A model generated the notes under the pieces. That model was not told where the DNA came from. It saw only the letters and a list, made by a program, of their open reading frames with translations, and did no database searches. The translations under genes and the position numbers were made by a program. From NCBI GenBank assembly GCA_019400425.1, contig JAFREE010000015.1, forward strand, positions 62,001 through 126,000: 64,000 nt of DNA, in the 5' to 3' direction. The stretch comes from Hymenochaete sp. R1. Taxonomy: Eukaryota; Basidiomycota; Agaricomycetes; Hymenochaetales; Hymenochaetaceae. Positions 32,200-44,323 of the stretch are shown piece by piece (positions within the stretch are counted from its first letter, which is position 1; every line of letters begins with the position of its first letter).

Positions 32200-33716
32200 G
32201 AAAGATTGTCTACAGAGTGTACTCTCTACTTGTTAATATTATTTTGTCCTTTATTAACATTTTCTCGCAGAGTGTCCGTAGCATAGTTTCTTTGCTTGAA
32301 GAATGCACACGGAATACGGCGACTTGCAAGCTCGTCTGCGGCAAACGATCCTCATCATATCACACCCTCGTCATCAAATAGACTCATCTTCGACGAGACA
32401 GCGTTGTGCCATCTGAGAAGAAAGCTTTGACCCTAATGGCACCGAAACCAAGTAATGTGGCGCCTCCTTTTCCTTCGCCCTCTGATCCTTCTTATGAACA
32501 AGGTAAACATACGGAGTAGGGGTCAGACTTAACTGTATACATGATTAGGACACCCGCCCTGACGGACCAGCCGGAGAAGTCAATACCTGTCACCGCCGCA
32601 TCTACGATGCTGTGTTGCTCTACACGCTCGAGAATGGAATGCATATCCCATCAAACCATAACTTCCACCCTCTCCAAAGCTCCTTGTCCGGCCTTACAGG
32701 CTATTGCGGGTTTTCTGTGGATACACAAAAAAGACTAGAAGCACCTGGTCAAAGAGTAAAAGATCGTCCAGATACTTCTCGAGGACAAGGTCGAAGCGAA
32801 AAACATCTTTGACCTTCTGAAATCAAAATCAGGATCAACGGACTCCGAAGAGGTAAGCATCGCAAATCTCCTAGTGCGCGCTAAGAAGACCTTACAAGTG
32901 ATCACAACGGTTGAATGATAGGATCGAGGCTATGCATTGCTAACAGTTTGAGTTGGAGGGAGAAACATCCAAGGAGGAGCGAGCGGAGACACTGCTTTCG
33001 TGTCTCAAGGGCCAGAAGTCCTGAATGGAATTGGCGTTCAAGAGGACCAACACAGAGCGCTCGTATAAACTCGACCCTCGGGATCCAGAAATGGATGTCC
33101 AGACTAGTATACGGAAGAATGGAAGTTCAAACACCGTTTTAACGCTACCGGCCGCCTTGAATGCGAAAAACGCGCTCTTTGACATAGTCGTGTTCTGACT
33201 TCCCTTGCATAGTGTCGCCATTCGTGAGCTCCTCGAGGCTGAACTGAAAACAGGCTCATCGGATCGTTCTATCGAATTGGCGAACGAAAGTATGAACGAA
33301 GACAAGCGGTGCCCGTGAAGGTAGTCGACCTTATAGAAAAGTTCTGCAAGACCATACGGCGAGGCCGTGCTCGAGATCTCAGTGATCTGGACCGTTTTCG
33401 ACTCCACTAGCAGCTGGTAGAACGCAAGACAAATTTGGAAGTAGCAAAAAGCGAGGCCCGTTATCATGCGAACGAGAAAGAAGGAACTATTTTGTATACA
33501 ACGAGAAAAGGAGATTGACGGGGATGAGGAGCGATTCCGCCAGTTTCACGAGCCCGCTCGGAGGCTCAGGTTTCGCTCGAGCCGGTTATGCGAAAAAAAC
33601 CAATGGATGAATGGGCTCACGGAGGCTGAAGTCGCTGATTTTGAGGTTACGTTTTGCCTAGGGCCATCGTTGATCCACCGGAGACCTATGGGAAGGACGT
33701 GAGACGTAGAAGGGGG
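32200..33716 (+). pseudogene. Probable decayed protein-coding gene, family unknown
   Basis: Plus-strand fragments look coding but are broken by stops and frame changes. Examples are SIVSLLEECTRNTATCKLVC near 32290, an ATG-started MAPKPSNVAPPFPSPSDPSY at about 32434 followed by a plausible GTAAAC donor, EVNTCHRRIYDAVLLYTLEN and GLTGYCGFSVDTQKRLE around 32577-32745, ELLEAELKTGSSDRSIELAN near 33225-33280, and KVVDLIEKFCKTIRRGRARD near 33320-33380. The fragments are helical and partly coiled-coil in character. No single splice model joins them. I cannot name the family, and I do not exclude chance open frames. It lies in the gene-poor stretch between pectate lyase and a small secreted protein. 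Confidence 0.4.
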
Positions 33717-34340
33717 TTAGGCGAACCTTCGATTTCAAGCAAAAAAAGTGTAGAGGAAAAGCAAAGGAAGAGGATTGATTGCTCATAATGCAGGTCCGGA
33801 TAGAAATCTGTTACTGTAGTAGAGGTTTGTTTTGTTTGTACTCAAGCGCTCATATACTTTTTAAAGAACCTTGCCTGACCCTGATAAGTGCGCGGAATTA
33901 CTCACCAAGATAGAATACGCCGCATGCATTGCATCCAAGACTGTCGCTCTCGTACGACTGAAAGGGTTGTTTGCGGTACACTTCAGTATAGGTCCGCCAT
34001 GGGAGGGCCGCGGCTACAAGCCGTGATACTATAATTTCCTTGTCAAACAAATATGCAATGCCCTTTTTATGCAGATACGAACGGAAACAATAGGTTTCTA
34101 AGTTGGGGACGCCCAAGATGGACCCATTGTTTGCTATTGTTTGTGGCTACATCTGACCCATCAGGAATTTAGTACCATCCATTCCTTTCATTCCCCTTCA
34201 GATTCAGTATGAAGCCATCATCATATAACGGGGAGAGGCAGATATATTTCAATAAATGATACAGCAAAAGAGCAAGGAGCAAAAAAAAACAGCTTAGTCC
34301 CGAAACCAACGAGCCTGATGACTAGAAGATGGTCGGTTTT
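33717..34340. other. Intergenic spacer
   Basis: 624 bp, AT-rich, containing the 3' side of the secreted-protein gene on the minus strand. No gene supported. Confidence 0.5.
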
Positions 34341-34938
34341 CTAGCTTGAACCACACTGACTCGAGGCATCGATCAAAGACACAGTGACATTGGCAAAATC
34401 CGTTGTGAGAGATGGTCCGGCCTACAAGGGAAATTTTAAGAAAGATCAGTTTTCACGCAGTCTGAGAAACGGCAATGATCGCACCCCGGTGAGCACAGCG
34501 TGCGCCACAGTAATGACGGCGCTTCCCCCTCCGAATGACTGCGGAATAGTGACCGTATAGTTCTGGAATGGTTGCCCATGATACGTGGTGTTTGTCGAAT
34601 TCCCAGCTGACTGAGGGTCGAACGCTCCTGCGAATAGAACGTACCCAAGATCTTCGGTGTGGTCACTGCAAGGAACGACATCCCCGCATTGCGCTACGCC
34701 GATAGCGATACCGACGTTCTCAGAAGGGCTGATGGTTCGCTTAATTCGTCGTACATGTTTTCAGATGCAATCAAAAATAAGACGAGTGAATGAGACATAC
34801 TGGCTGTACGACGGAGACCTCGAAAGTCGTATTGAGAACGATCAGTTCCCCAGGGCCCGGGTACCCGATTGCAACGTTCTGAGCGAATACAGAAGAGGCA
34901 GAGAGGAAAGCGGTAGCTGCAGCGAGAAGGAACTTCAT
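34341..34938 (-). CDS. Small secreted protein of a basidiomycete family
   Basis: ATG 34936-34938 opens with MKFLLAAATAFLSASSVFA, a clear signal peptide, then QNVAIGYPGPGELIVLNTTF. Three exons join in frame: the second contains SENVGIAIGVAQCGDVVPCS, DLGYVLFAGAFDPQSAGNST and FQNYTVTIPQSFGGGSAVIT, the third ends DFANVTVSLIDASSQCGSS. Total about 150 residues. The QNVAIGxP start, a central GxxLFxGxFxP block, a FTVTIP strand and a VAHxxLxGAGP-type turn match a widespread agaricomycete family of small extracellular beta-rich proteins without known function. Two Cys in the middle probably pair. Divergent from DUG1 across about 720 bp. Confidence 0.85.
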
Positions 34939-35657
34939 CGTAGATAGCAAGATACTTGATTTCTCAACTTGTTCGAAATGAGATACAGTAAGACCTCTTA
35001 TACTCCCCGGCATTGAAGGGGTGGATCCAGCTTAATCATCCGAGAACATATGGAGAATACGGGGACTTAGTTATCCAAGGACTTACAAAGTCGAACATGA
35101 CTAGACATGAAGACACGATATCCCCTGTAACGAACTGCAGTGCTTGGACCGTGATGACGCCGAAAGATCCTGACAATGAAAATGGATCCTTGGAGAATGC
35201 AGTCTATTGGCTCCTATTTTTGTACGGGCGCGAACAGTCGGATGACGTACACGACTGACGAGCTGTTAACATTTGGATAGAAGGATTATTTCATTTTTTG
35301 TAACATGCAGACGAAGCAAGAAATACGCTTCTCGAGACCTGCTCTGCATTCGTAGATCCAGAGTGAACAACGAAAAGGAAGAATACTCCAGGAAAATCTT
35401 CGACTTTTCAAAGCATTTTAGTCACGACTCCGAGCGCGCAGTCCGACTCCGATGTTCTGTATTCGATGATCTTGAAAACGTGAGCGCGCAGTGTTCTGGA
35501 GGAATGATGGTGGTGTGAGAAGAAAAGACCTGAATCCAGAGACCGCTGACCTCAGAGTGCCCGATCAAGCGACTTGCGGGAGGCCTCGCCTCGCATACAT
35601 CGAGTCCGACGCGTCGACCCGTTCAACTCCAAGTCCTCAACGCTCACGTCCGCCACC
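34939..35657. promoter_or_regulatory. Divergent region, secreted protein and DUG1
   Basis: 719 bp. A repeated 11-bp block GAGCGCGCAGT occurs at about 35432-35442 and 35482-35492, only 50 bp apart; its role is unknown. No supported gene. Confidence 0.5.
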
Positions 35658-37486
35658 ATGCCTGCTCCCACTTCTTTCCTCAGCTTCGTCGATTCCAATG
35701 CCAACAAATTTATTGACCGTCTTGCCAAAGCTGTTGCTATTCCTAGCGTGAGCGGTGATGCCGACTACCGGAAGAATGTGTTCGAGATGGCTGCATTCCT
35801 CGAGTCGGAGTTGAAGGCCGTGGGATGCAGTGTCAAGTCAGTGCCGCTGGGCAAGCAAAACCTTGATGGTCAAGAGATTGACCTTCCACCAGGTATGTTC
35901 GTTATATCACGCCGTGTTTTGTGTCTTCTCGTTGACAAATGTCCGACTTGTAGCGCTACTTGCGGAGATTGGAAACGACCCAAGCAAGAAGACAATTCTC
36001 TGCTATGGTCACTTCGACGTTCAGCCAGTAAGTATTCTACTGGCTTGACAAAAGTATTGGCTTCTGAGGCTTAAGCATAGGCGCTGCTTAATGATGGATG
36101 GAATACCGAACCGTTCAAGCTAGTCGTGGACGAGAAATCAGGCCAACTTATCGGCCGTGGTGCCAGTGATGACAAAGGTCCCGTGTTAGGATGGGTCAAC
36201 GTACTGCAGGCCCACAAAGAGCTCGGAATACCGCTCCCGGTTAACCTCAAGTTCTGTTTCGAAGGGATGGAGGAGAGTGGGTCAGAGGGTCTTGACGACC
36301 TAATCGCGCACGAAGCGAAGCAGTACTTTGCTGGGGTCGATGCTGTCTGCATTGTAAGTCTTGATATTATTCGAGAAAGTTTAAGCGCTAATTTAATTGT
36401 AGTCTGATAACTACTGGCTGAATACCCGGACTCCGTGTCTAACTTACGGTCTTCGCGGTATTTCTTACTACAAACTAACGATCCAAGGACCTTCTCGTGA
36501 CTTGCATTCCGGTGTCTTCGGCAACATGGTGCACGAACCAATGACCGATCTCGTACTGCTTCTTGGAACGCTGGTTACTCCTGACGGTGACATTCAGATC
36601 AAAGGGGTGAACGAGCTAGTAGCGCCTCTGACGGACGCAGAAAGGCAAGTAACCGAACTATTATTTTGACTATTGTTTGGGTCCGTGATGCTGACATGAT
36701 TCTCATAGGAAACGGTATGAAAAATTGGATTATTCTGTGAAGGATGTAGAAGAATCCGTCGGAGCGAAGATCACGCTTTCCGAAGACAAGACTAAGATCC
36801 TCATGGGCCGTATGCGCTATCCGTCACTATCAATACACGGGATAGAAGGTGCATTCTCCGCTCCTGGTGGCAAGACGGTCATCCCAGCGAAAGTGTCGGG
36901 GAAGTTCTCCATCCGACTTGTTCCTGATCAAACTCCCGAAGCTGTTGATGCATTGGTAATCAAACACATTGAGGAGCACTTTGCAAAACTTGGAAGCAAG
37001 AACAAGATTCACATCGAGAACCTCCACGGCGGAAAGCCATGGGTCGCCGATCCAGAGCACTGGAATTATGAAGCAGCAAAGATAGCCACGAAGGTGCGTT
37101 TATCCCTCAAAGAAAAGCTTCTATCTACTCACAAGATGGAATTCTGCAGGAGGTGTATAAGGTCGATCCGGACTTCACGCGTGAAGGTGGCTCTATACCT
37201 GTCACTCTGACATTCGCGGAGAAGCTTGGTGTTAATGTGCTTCTGCTACCTATGGGAAGAGGCGATGATGGTGCTCAGTGAGTTGTTTGCGAACTTTTGC
37301 CTTCCTTCAGCATATTCACACAATATTTTTTAGCTCGATTAATGAGAAATTGGATCGTTCAAACTTCATTGAAGGCGTGAGTCGACTCAAAGATTTACAT
37401 AGTCTCAGACGCTGATATATTTTTTTAATTTGAAGACGAAGTTGCTTGGGACTTATCTTTACGAAGTAGGGGCCATCAAAGCTTGA
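35658..37486 (+). CDS. DUG1: Cytosolic M20 metallodipeptidase (DUG1/CNDP2 type)
   Basis: This family hydrolyses Cys-Gly and other dipeptides and in yeast acts in glutathione degradation in the cytosol. The ATG lies in a strong context (CCACCATGC). Eight or so exons encode about 475 residues. M20 metal-site motifs are visible: [10 protein letters not shown] (metal His and catalytic Asp), [14 protein letters not shown] (bridging Asp), [15 protein letters not shown] (general-base Glu and metal Glu), and [24 protein letters not shown] at the C-terminus supplying the last His. The dimerisation lid domain contains [15 protein letters not shown] and [20 protein letters not shown]. No targeting signal is seen. 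Ends EVGAIKA. All junctions checked read through into the expected family order. Confidence 0.94.
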
Positions 37487-38356
37487 AATGATCTCCCCCA
37501 AAGCGGCGTAAAAGGTTGTAACTGTATCAGAAGCACATAAGGAAGTTGTATTGAATAGGAGTTTGAGCTGTGCGCAAACTTGAGCAACACCTGAATGCCA
37601 TGTAAGTTCGAGTCTTGAGCGGTAAGGCTTCTCTTATGCCTTTGCTAGGTGACGCTAGAGTTTATTGAAAGCTGTAAACGCACCGGTAAAGACTACCACG
37701 CTACATGGTGGTCAACCATATTGGTGCTTCTTACGCGAAGGTGGATGCTTAAATTGTTTGGATATTCTGTCACTGGAACACATTTAAAACGGACCGACGT
37801 CCGACAAGTCGAGGGATAAACCTTGCAACGTTACATGCGATACCGATAGTCGAGTGAGCAGAGCCGAGGAAAGGCAGTCTCGAAGAAGTAACAGCCCAAA
37901 GACGAGCAAGATGCTCTGAGGTTACTAGAGACAACCTCATTACTTGCAAGATGCGTTGGGTATTCTTCGAGTGCTTTACGGATCGAAGCGCATTGGTTTA
38001 AGTACACTGCTGTAGGTCTTTTGGTCGAAGAGAGCCATGTTCCAAGCTCTTCTTCGCCTTTGAACTATTGCGTCATTAAGAAACCGTTTGCCCTATCGAT
38101 CTTAAAAGTAAAATAAGAACATCGTTGACCTTGACATTGAAAGCGACGAAAAGTTTGAGAACTGAACGATGAAAAGAAGTCTGGAATTCGGACCAAAGGT
38201 ACGGGGATCGTACACGAGGATGTTTATTTGAGATGCGCTATGGGAATTGTTTCTGAATGAAATTGATATTTCATCATCCACTGCCATGCCTTGGTATAGT
38301 GAGCTGAAGTGCGATCGTCATTAGAAATCGATACTCTTGGACAAAGAAGCACGACA
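37487..38356. other. Convergent spacer
   Basis: 870 bp between DUG1 and the SUZ-domain gene stops. AT-rich; nothing recognised. Confidence 0.5.
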
Positions 38357-39356
38357 TTATGCGATGCGGTCGTCTCCCAAAGCGTGTACCTTTCCCCACC
38401 CACTTTTTCGTCGTTCTTTCCCTCTGCCACGATGGAATCCCTCCGAATTTGAACTTGAACGCGGTAAATTTGACTCAAAAGACGACCCCCTTTCGTCACT
38501 TTTGTTGACATTCATGCCGTCCGAATTGGAGACATTTGTTGAAGCCGTCGGAGGACCTCGAGGCTGCCTAATGATAGTGACTGGAGGAAGGGCGACTTGG
38601 ACTTGAGATAGGTTTTCAGCATTCCGATCAATAGCAGTGATTGGATGCTTCATTTCAGACGGAAGATTTGTGCGCTGGATTAGATGAATGTCCGTCGAGA
38701 AAGGTACCCCATTCACTCACCTTACTACCAGTCAAATCATCATCAAGATTCCACGAGGCTTCACCTGGCGTAGCAGAAATTGGCATCGACGTGATGGAAG
38801 GTGATGCTGCACTCGAAGACCCAGAAGCATCCTTTCCAAAGATTCGTGCGCGGGCAGCATCATAGGCAGTCTGCCTATCTCTTAACAAGTCTTCGGCCGT
38901 TGCGCCTTGCTGAGGAGAGTTGACTCGGGACGAGGACCCAGGTTGAGATGATCCAGGTCGTCGGAGAATTCGCATAGGTTCTTGTAGGGCGGCTACAGGG
39001 ATGGGCGAGTTGGAGGATCCGGCAAAGGTGATTGATGGCATCGGGGGTTTTGATTCACTTAAGAAATGAATCAGCCAAGATGAGGCAAGAAGGTGTAGAT
39101 GGCACGTACGCCTCTCGCCAAATTGTTGCATTGTCTGCAACCTCTTCTTCGTCGCCTTCGTCGTCGTCGTCGTCATCCCAGTCGTCACGAATGGGTTGCT
39201 GTGTCTTGTTACTCATTGGTGCAGCCTGCGATTCGGGCCATAGTTAGAGGTGTACAGACAATTGAACGAGAGTGCACGCACGTTTTGAGACGTCCAAGAT
39301 GCCCAAGCATCATCCTGAGTAGATGAAGACAGTGAAGCTGGACCAGACGAAGGCAT
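38357..39356 (-). CDS. SUZ and SUZ-C domain protein, predicted RNA-binding
   Basis: SUZ domains bind RNA, and SUZ-C is a short C-terminal companion. Four exons: the first opens MPSSGPASLSSSTQDDAWAS (ATG 39354-39356) and joins the second as SQNAAPMSNKTQQPIRDDWD. An acidic run follows (WDDDDDDEGDEEEV), then a long exon with the SUZ core PMRILRRPGSSQPG and TAEDLLRDRQTAYDAARARI-FG. After a 73-nt intron (38648-38720) the last exon carries QVALPPVTIIRQPRGPP, the SUZ-C RxPRGP motif, and a basic end GFHRGRGKERRKSGWGK. The arrangement acidic leader, SUZ, SUZ-C resembles animal SZRD1. A role in mRNA metabolism is inference. A start at the internal ATG 39214-39216 would remove the first exon. Confidence 0.82.
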
Positions 39357-40094
39357 GTGGAGGGATGGAAGCTGAACGAGCGAGGCAACCAGCAAGCTAT
39401 AGGTGAAAGTATGGAGAGAGCTGCGTCCATCGCGTCCAGATGAGATGATGGCTGAATTGAAAGATCTCTGACGGGCAAATTTCGACACAATTTTGGGCTT
39501 CTTCCACCACCAAGCTGCGCGCACGACGATTCCTTCCAAGCTATCCGCGACGAAATACCAGGAGAGCTTCAGTCACGAATACATGTTTGGGTGACCGTTC
39601 ATGCAATTGAAGCCGACAGATACAGAATATACTATAGATTCAGATAGGGCGCGTTAAGAACATGTACTGAATCACCGAAGTCATTCGCATATCGTATGCA
39701 GGCAAATGACACCCCTTTGATGAGCAGAGAGGAAGATGAATGAATAATTTGGTCTGGCACCAAGAAGCCACTTCAGAAGCTGCGGTGAATAAAAAAGCCA
39801 CTGCGTCTGTACACAATGGTGCACGAAAATAAAACATTAAAAATAAAACAAAATAGATAGATATGGGCCATGGAATGTCAAAGCCTTATGAAAAAAGTGT
39901 AGGCTTCAGAAATAAGTTGTTTCTTAATATTGATGATGTAGACGCAGAAAGAAAGATAGCTTGGCTCCTTGAGCCAGCAGAAGAAAAAAAGTACGTGCGA
40001 TGACATAATCAAACCCGAAAAGCACGCACACGCACCCAATAAATGAAACCCACAGGATACTGAAAGATCTTCCGCACTTTATGCAGACACGGTC
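39357..40094. promoter_or_regulatory. Divergent intergenic region
   Basis: 738 bp between the SUZ-domain and LYR-protein start codons, AT-rich near 39830-39860. No gene supported. Confidence 0.5.
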
Positions 40095-41273
40095 ATGCAG
40101 CGACCTCTTTACTCTCCCGCCGCTCAAATCTTGATACAAAGACGGAGTCTAGCTGATGCATTCCACGAACTTAGAAGCATCCGACCAAGAAGGCCTTTCT
40201 GGCTCCTTGCCGCTCATCGCATTCCAACTCTATGGTCACTGTATCGAGGTCTCCTGAAAAACGCACCTGGTCCTCATGTGCGTCTTATCTTCAACTGACT
40301 TTGCAGTATCGAGACTAACGTCGACTGTCAAACAAGATCAGATGGCGTGTAAGAAACTACTTTGAGAAGCACGGACATCTCACAAGTCCGACGGAAGCTC
40401 GCAATCGCTTGCTTTTCGCTCACAAAGTAAGCATGCCCCGACTCTCGCGCATCTTTCCTGTCATGTCTGACTTGCGATGGAGCTTCTCGATACATTTAGC
40501 AAAGCAAAAGAAGGCGATACAACAGCATGCGAAGTTTTGGCACGGTACGAGACTCTGATTGCGGCAAAACGCGAAAAGGCTAGGTTGGAGTCGAGGATAC
40601 GAGAAGCCCTGGTGAGTACGATAGTGAATCGATCATATCTCTGAATTCAAGATCTGATGACTTGGTAGGCCTGGCAAGATCGTCTGAAGAAAAGGCCTAT
40701 ACTGACTGGAACTTTCATGCGACCATCGTTGAGCAATGGTCCACTGCCGCGTCTGAAGCCGCAGCCCGATCACATAACTATGATGATTCGGCGAAGGCGG
40801 TTCGCTTATGAACGGCAGAGTGTGAAACGCTTAGGTTTGAAATATACACTCGATGACGTTCGACAGGAACGGAGCTTTGAAGAGCAGCTGAGCGAGAATG
40901 CGCGCGAAAGAGGGACTACGTTCACGCCCGCTTACCAGGGCAAGGGATGGGGTAAGTTATTTTTCTCCTTCGCTGCAAGAATTGACAAAGGCTTACGTTT
41001 CTGCTAGAATATGCAATACTAGAAGAGAGGGCGTCATTGACATCGCATATCACCCGAGCAAGAGAGAGGGCTTTGGCACCATTTCCAAAAGAGATGCTCG
41101 AAGCAGTTAAGGAGGCGCGGCGAGAGAAGGTGCGCAATAAGACACGGGAGAAGGAGAAGGAACGTAAGGGTGAAATCACGAGGAATCTCTTGAGAAAATG
41201 GAGAAAGGGGCCTCCGGGTCATCTTCTTTCACATTCATCGAAATCGGGCGGTAGAAGGGAAAAGGTACAATAA
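40095..41273 (+). CDS. LYR-motif (Complex1_LYR-like) protein
   Basis: LYR proteins usually bind mitochondrial acyl carrier protein and assist Fe-S or respiratory-complex assembly. ATG 40095 opens MQRPLYSPAAQILIQRRSLA and near residues 45-58 has PTLWSLYRGLLKNAP, the L-Y-R tripeptide with its flanking helix, followed after an intron by IRWRVRNYFEKHGHLTSPTE and RNRLLFAHK, completing the three-helix LYR fold. The rest is an unusually long basic extension: AKREKARLESRIREAL, MIRRRRFAYERQSVKRLGLK, and KEARREKVRNKTREKEKERK near the end. Long-tailed LYR proteins of this sort occur in fungi (Cup1-like N-terminal LYR domain) and have no settled function. Basic composition would suit mitochondrial or ribosomal contact; that is inference. 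Confidence 0.85.
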
Positions 41274-41647
41274 CTTGAAGGGCGCTGAAGCTGGACGCGT
41301 TAGGATAAGCTAAGTGGTGTTCTGGAAGACTGAAGAAGGTTATATGAATACAAATCGACCGCTAATGGCAGGCTAGTCCACGACAATAATATCTAGGGTT
41401 GCATCTCTCTGTCTAGAATCTAAAAAAACCCTACACAGAGAAAAAAAAACTCGAGCCACATTAATATTCTTGTAACACTTGCTGAGAGTGTGTTTTTAGT
41501 CACGTGCAAAATAGCTGCCTTTCAAAGCGAAAGCGTCGTCGTAGACGTTGGTGCTCGATGATGATGAACTTGAACAACGTTGACGCGAGCTATACCCTCT
41601 CGCACTCCTCCTTTCTACCAAAATCTTTCCATTAGTAATTGCTCAAA
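41274..41647. other. Tandem spacer
   Basis: 374 bp of AT-rich sequence before the USP-like gene; no feature recognised. Confidence 0.5.
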
Positions 41648-44323
41648 ATGCAATCCGAAGAAGAGAGTATAATGATACTGCAAAGCATGATGGGAGGCGA
41701 TGTCGACTCGGACGTCGCTCGTCGAGTTTTTCGGAAGTATAGTCATGATCTACAGGTACTAAACCCTCTCGATGTCCTATTATGAGATAAACCTGTTACT
41801 CTCAGGCAGCAGCATCCGCTATACTCGAAGGTGACCGAGGCGAGCAAGATCAACTACAGAATTGGGCGCCAAGTGCAATAGATTTAACCGACTCGGGTGC
41901 TCTGAATGCATCTCAGAGACCCAACACGCCCTCAAGTTTGGTTGCAGAACAAGCCTCGTCGACTCAAGGGAGCAACGACTTTCCTCAATGGAATGAAGCC
42001 AACGATCCGGAACTCAATCGTGCGCTTCAGATGTCCCTTGAACAGACTCAGGATACTAGTTCGACGTTCAAACAAACCGATCGTGCACCCGACCCAAACT
42101 GGGCTGTGGTGCCTTCAAACGTTAGTTAGTGTGATGTCTCGACTTGAAATACTACAATGAACTGTTGTTAATAGGTACCTACGAATACGACTCAAGAACA
42201 TGACGATCAGTCGCTAAGCCGAGCGATTGAGGCTTCGCTGAGCTCAAGCTATGTCGAAGACAAATACGAAGATCTACCTCCACAAGATAAAGTACGAAAG
42301 ATCGGAAGGTAAGTGGAACATTCACTCATCTGTCTTTAGGCGAGCCTTGACTCGAGGCAGTACTCTGGCTCTCCGCACTGCAGCAAATGATCTGTATTTT
42401 ACTACCGTTGTGTTACAAGCACTGTTATATGTTCCTCAAGTCCGGGAGCACCTGGCGCAGTGGAGATGGTCAGGCTATGAAATGGACCCATCGCCTCCCG
42501 ACGAAATTTCAAAGGGTTCGTATCTCTATCAACGAGTTCATGTAATCATGTGGATCTAATTCTTACAAAAGATCACTTGGCGTTCGGTCTTCAGATTATC
42601 TGTGCATACATGGACCTGTCCATTGTGTCGTACATAAAAATCGATGGTCTTGGTTTGGGAAACGTCTACAAAGGCCCGAGGGCAACTAGTATAGCTGATC
42701 TCCCTGGCGATCTTACTCACAGTGCGTCTATCAGAGAAGTAGACAAAAATAGACATTGATTTTTTTTGCAAGGCTTCTATAATTCTATTGCCAAGTACCT
42801 TGATTACAATCTGTACGAATCTAGTACTTCTCCGAAAGGGCCAAGGTAGTCTTTAGCTACTCGAGGAAGCGTCTACAATATTGAAACACGTTATTTATCT
42901 AGGCTTTTTCATCTTTGCCACGCTGCTCTGGGGGACAAAGAGTCAGAGACGCTACTAGAAAATGATTCTGAAATTTCAATCTCGGGAGAGAGTCCAGAAG
43001 GTCGTGTACGCATTGAAATCCAAAGAAGCGAGAATTCTCCACGCGATCTTCTTTCATGTCTGACCGACATGCTTGGACTTGATCGACCTGCGAACACGAC
43101 ACAAACGCCTATCGCCGAACCTCGCGTACTGACAAAGGCCAGTGAAGTCGTAGTGTTCGAATTAGTACGCCCGACAGCAGGCCAGGGCCAACACGGCCAG
43201 AACGGCTCGCACCCCTCGCTAGCAAACACTGTGCCCTTCCAGTATCCCGGGAACTTCTTCCTTGACCAATTCATGTATGAAAACCGGTCCATAGCTATAG
43301 AGAAGCGTCGGCTACGTCGACAGATGATGGATGCTCTTCAGGAGCTTAGAGGGAAGAAAGAGAAGCTGACGGAGCATGGGGTGAGTATTGTGATCGGAGG
43401 AAGGGCGCGCATTGCTGACGAGCTTCTACAGGGCAAGGATACACTAAAATCTCTCTCGTCTACCCTTCACTATTACGAAGCAGTTGCTTTAAACGATGGT
43501 TCGGATGCGCGGGCAAAAGAACTCGAAGGCGACGCTGCTAAGTTACGAGGTCTGGTGACAAAACTTGAAAGTGATATCAAGTGTAGGTGAATACGTCAAG
43601 GTCTGGCAGTCAACTTACATCATCTTGCGTCTAGCACTCGACGCAGAAATGAAGCACTTGCAATCACAGGTTGAGGGCATATTTGACGTTCCGGAACTAA
43701 GGAAGCATCGGGTAAGAGTGAATAGTTTGTACAACCTGCCGCAGTGCACTAGATCACGCTTCCCTCCAGTACGATCTTCGAGCGGTTTTAGTGCATGATG
43801 GGCTGTTTGGTCGAAACCATATCCATTCTTTTGTATTGCATGACGGAAAGTGGTGGAAGACACAAGATGCGATCGTGACCGAAGTACGCACGATTTGCTT
43901 CTGGTGGAAAAGCAATCAATGATCTTAATTTATTTAGGTTTCCGAGGAATTCGTGTTAAACGACACTGCAGGCCTTCACTTGGGTGCCGGGCCGTACATG
44001 CTCATCTACAGTCGCGAGACCCAGGAAATCGACCTTAGATCATCTTGGCCTATTTTCTGCAAGGTATGCGATCGTTTCGTATCAATATTCAGCATGCGCT
44101 GAGGAGCTTCATATCACAGAGACAGGCCAAAGAAGATAACAACGGGATGATAGAGTTATTGATGCAAACTGCCCCTGATACGGCTGCGAGACTTCGTGCT
44201 GAATTTGGCAGTGATTTCCTTTCCCTCGAGGAAGATGCGGATTCGTCGTCTCGGATGGCTCGATCTTCTTCTGTGATGTCCATCGACACACAGGCAGAAG
44301 CAATGGAGACTGATAACCAATAA
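41648..44323 (+). CDS. USP25/28-like protein with UIMs, predicted inactive protease
   Basis: USP25/28-type ubiquitin hydrolases combine an N-terminal UBA-like segment, ubiquitin-interacting motifs and a USP domain with a long helical insertion. Here: UBA-like MQSEEESIMILQSMMGGDVD; UIM1 DPELNRALQMSLEQ; UIM2 DQSLSRAIEASLSS. The Cys box reads LALRTAANDLYFTTVVLQAL against the family pattern GLxNxGNTCxFxxxxQ, so the nucleophile position is Leu (codon 42392-42394) while the preceding oxyanion Asn remains. Insert helices (QMMDALQELRGKKEKLTEHG) follow, then the His box YDLRAVLVHDGLFGRNHIHS with its His and WWKTQDAIV with its Asp, and VLNDTAGLHLGAGPYMLIYS. The gene has about twelve exons. A ubiquitin-binding pseudoprotease is the likeliest reading. 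One donor (GTGATA near 43570) is chosen only because it keeps frame. Confidence 0.85.
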
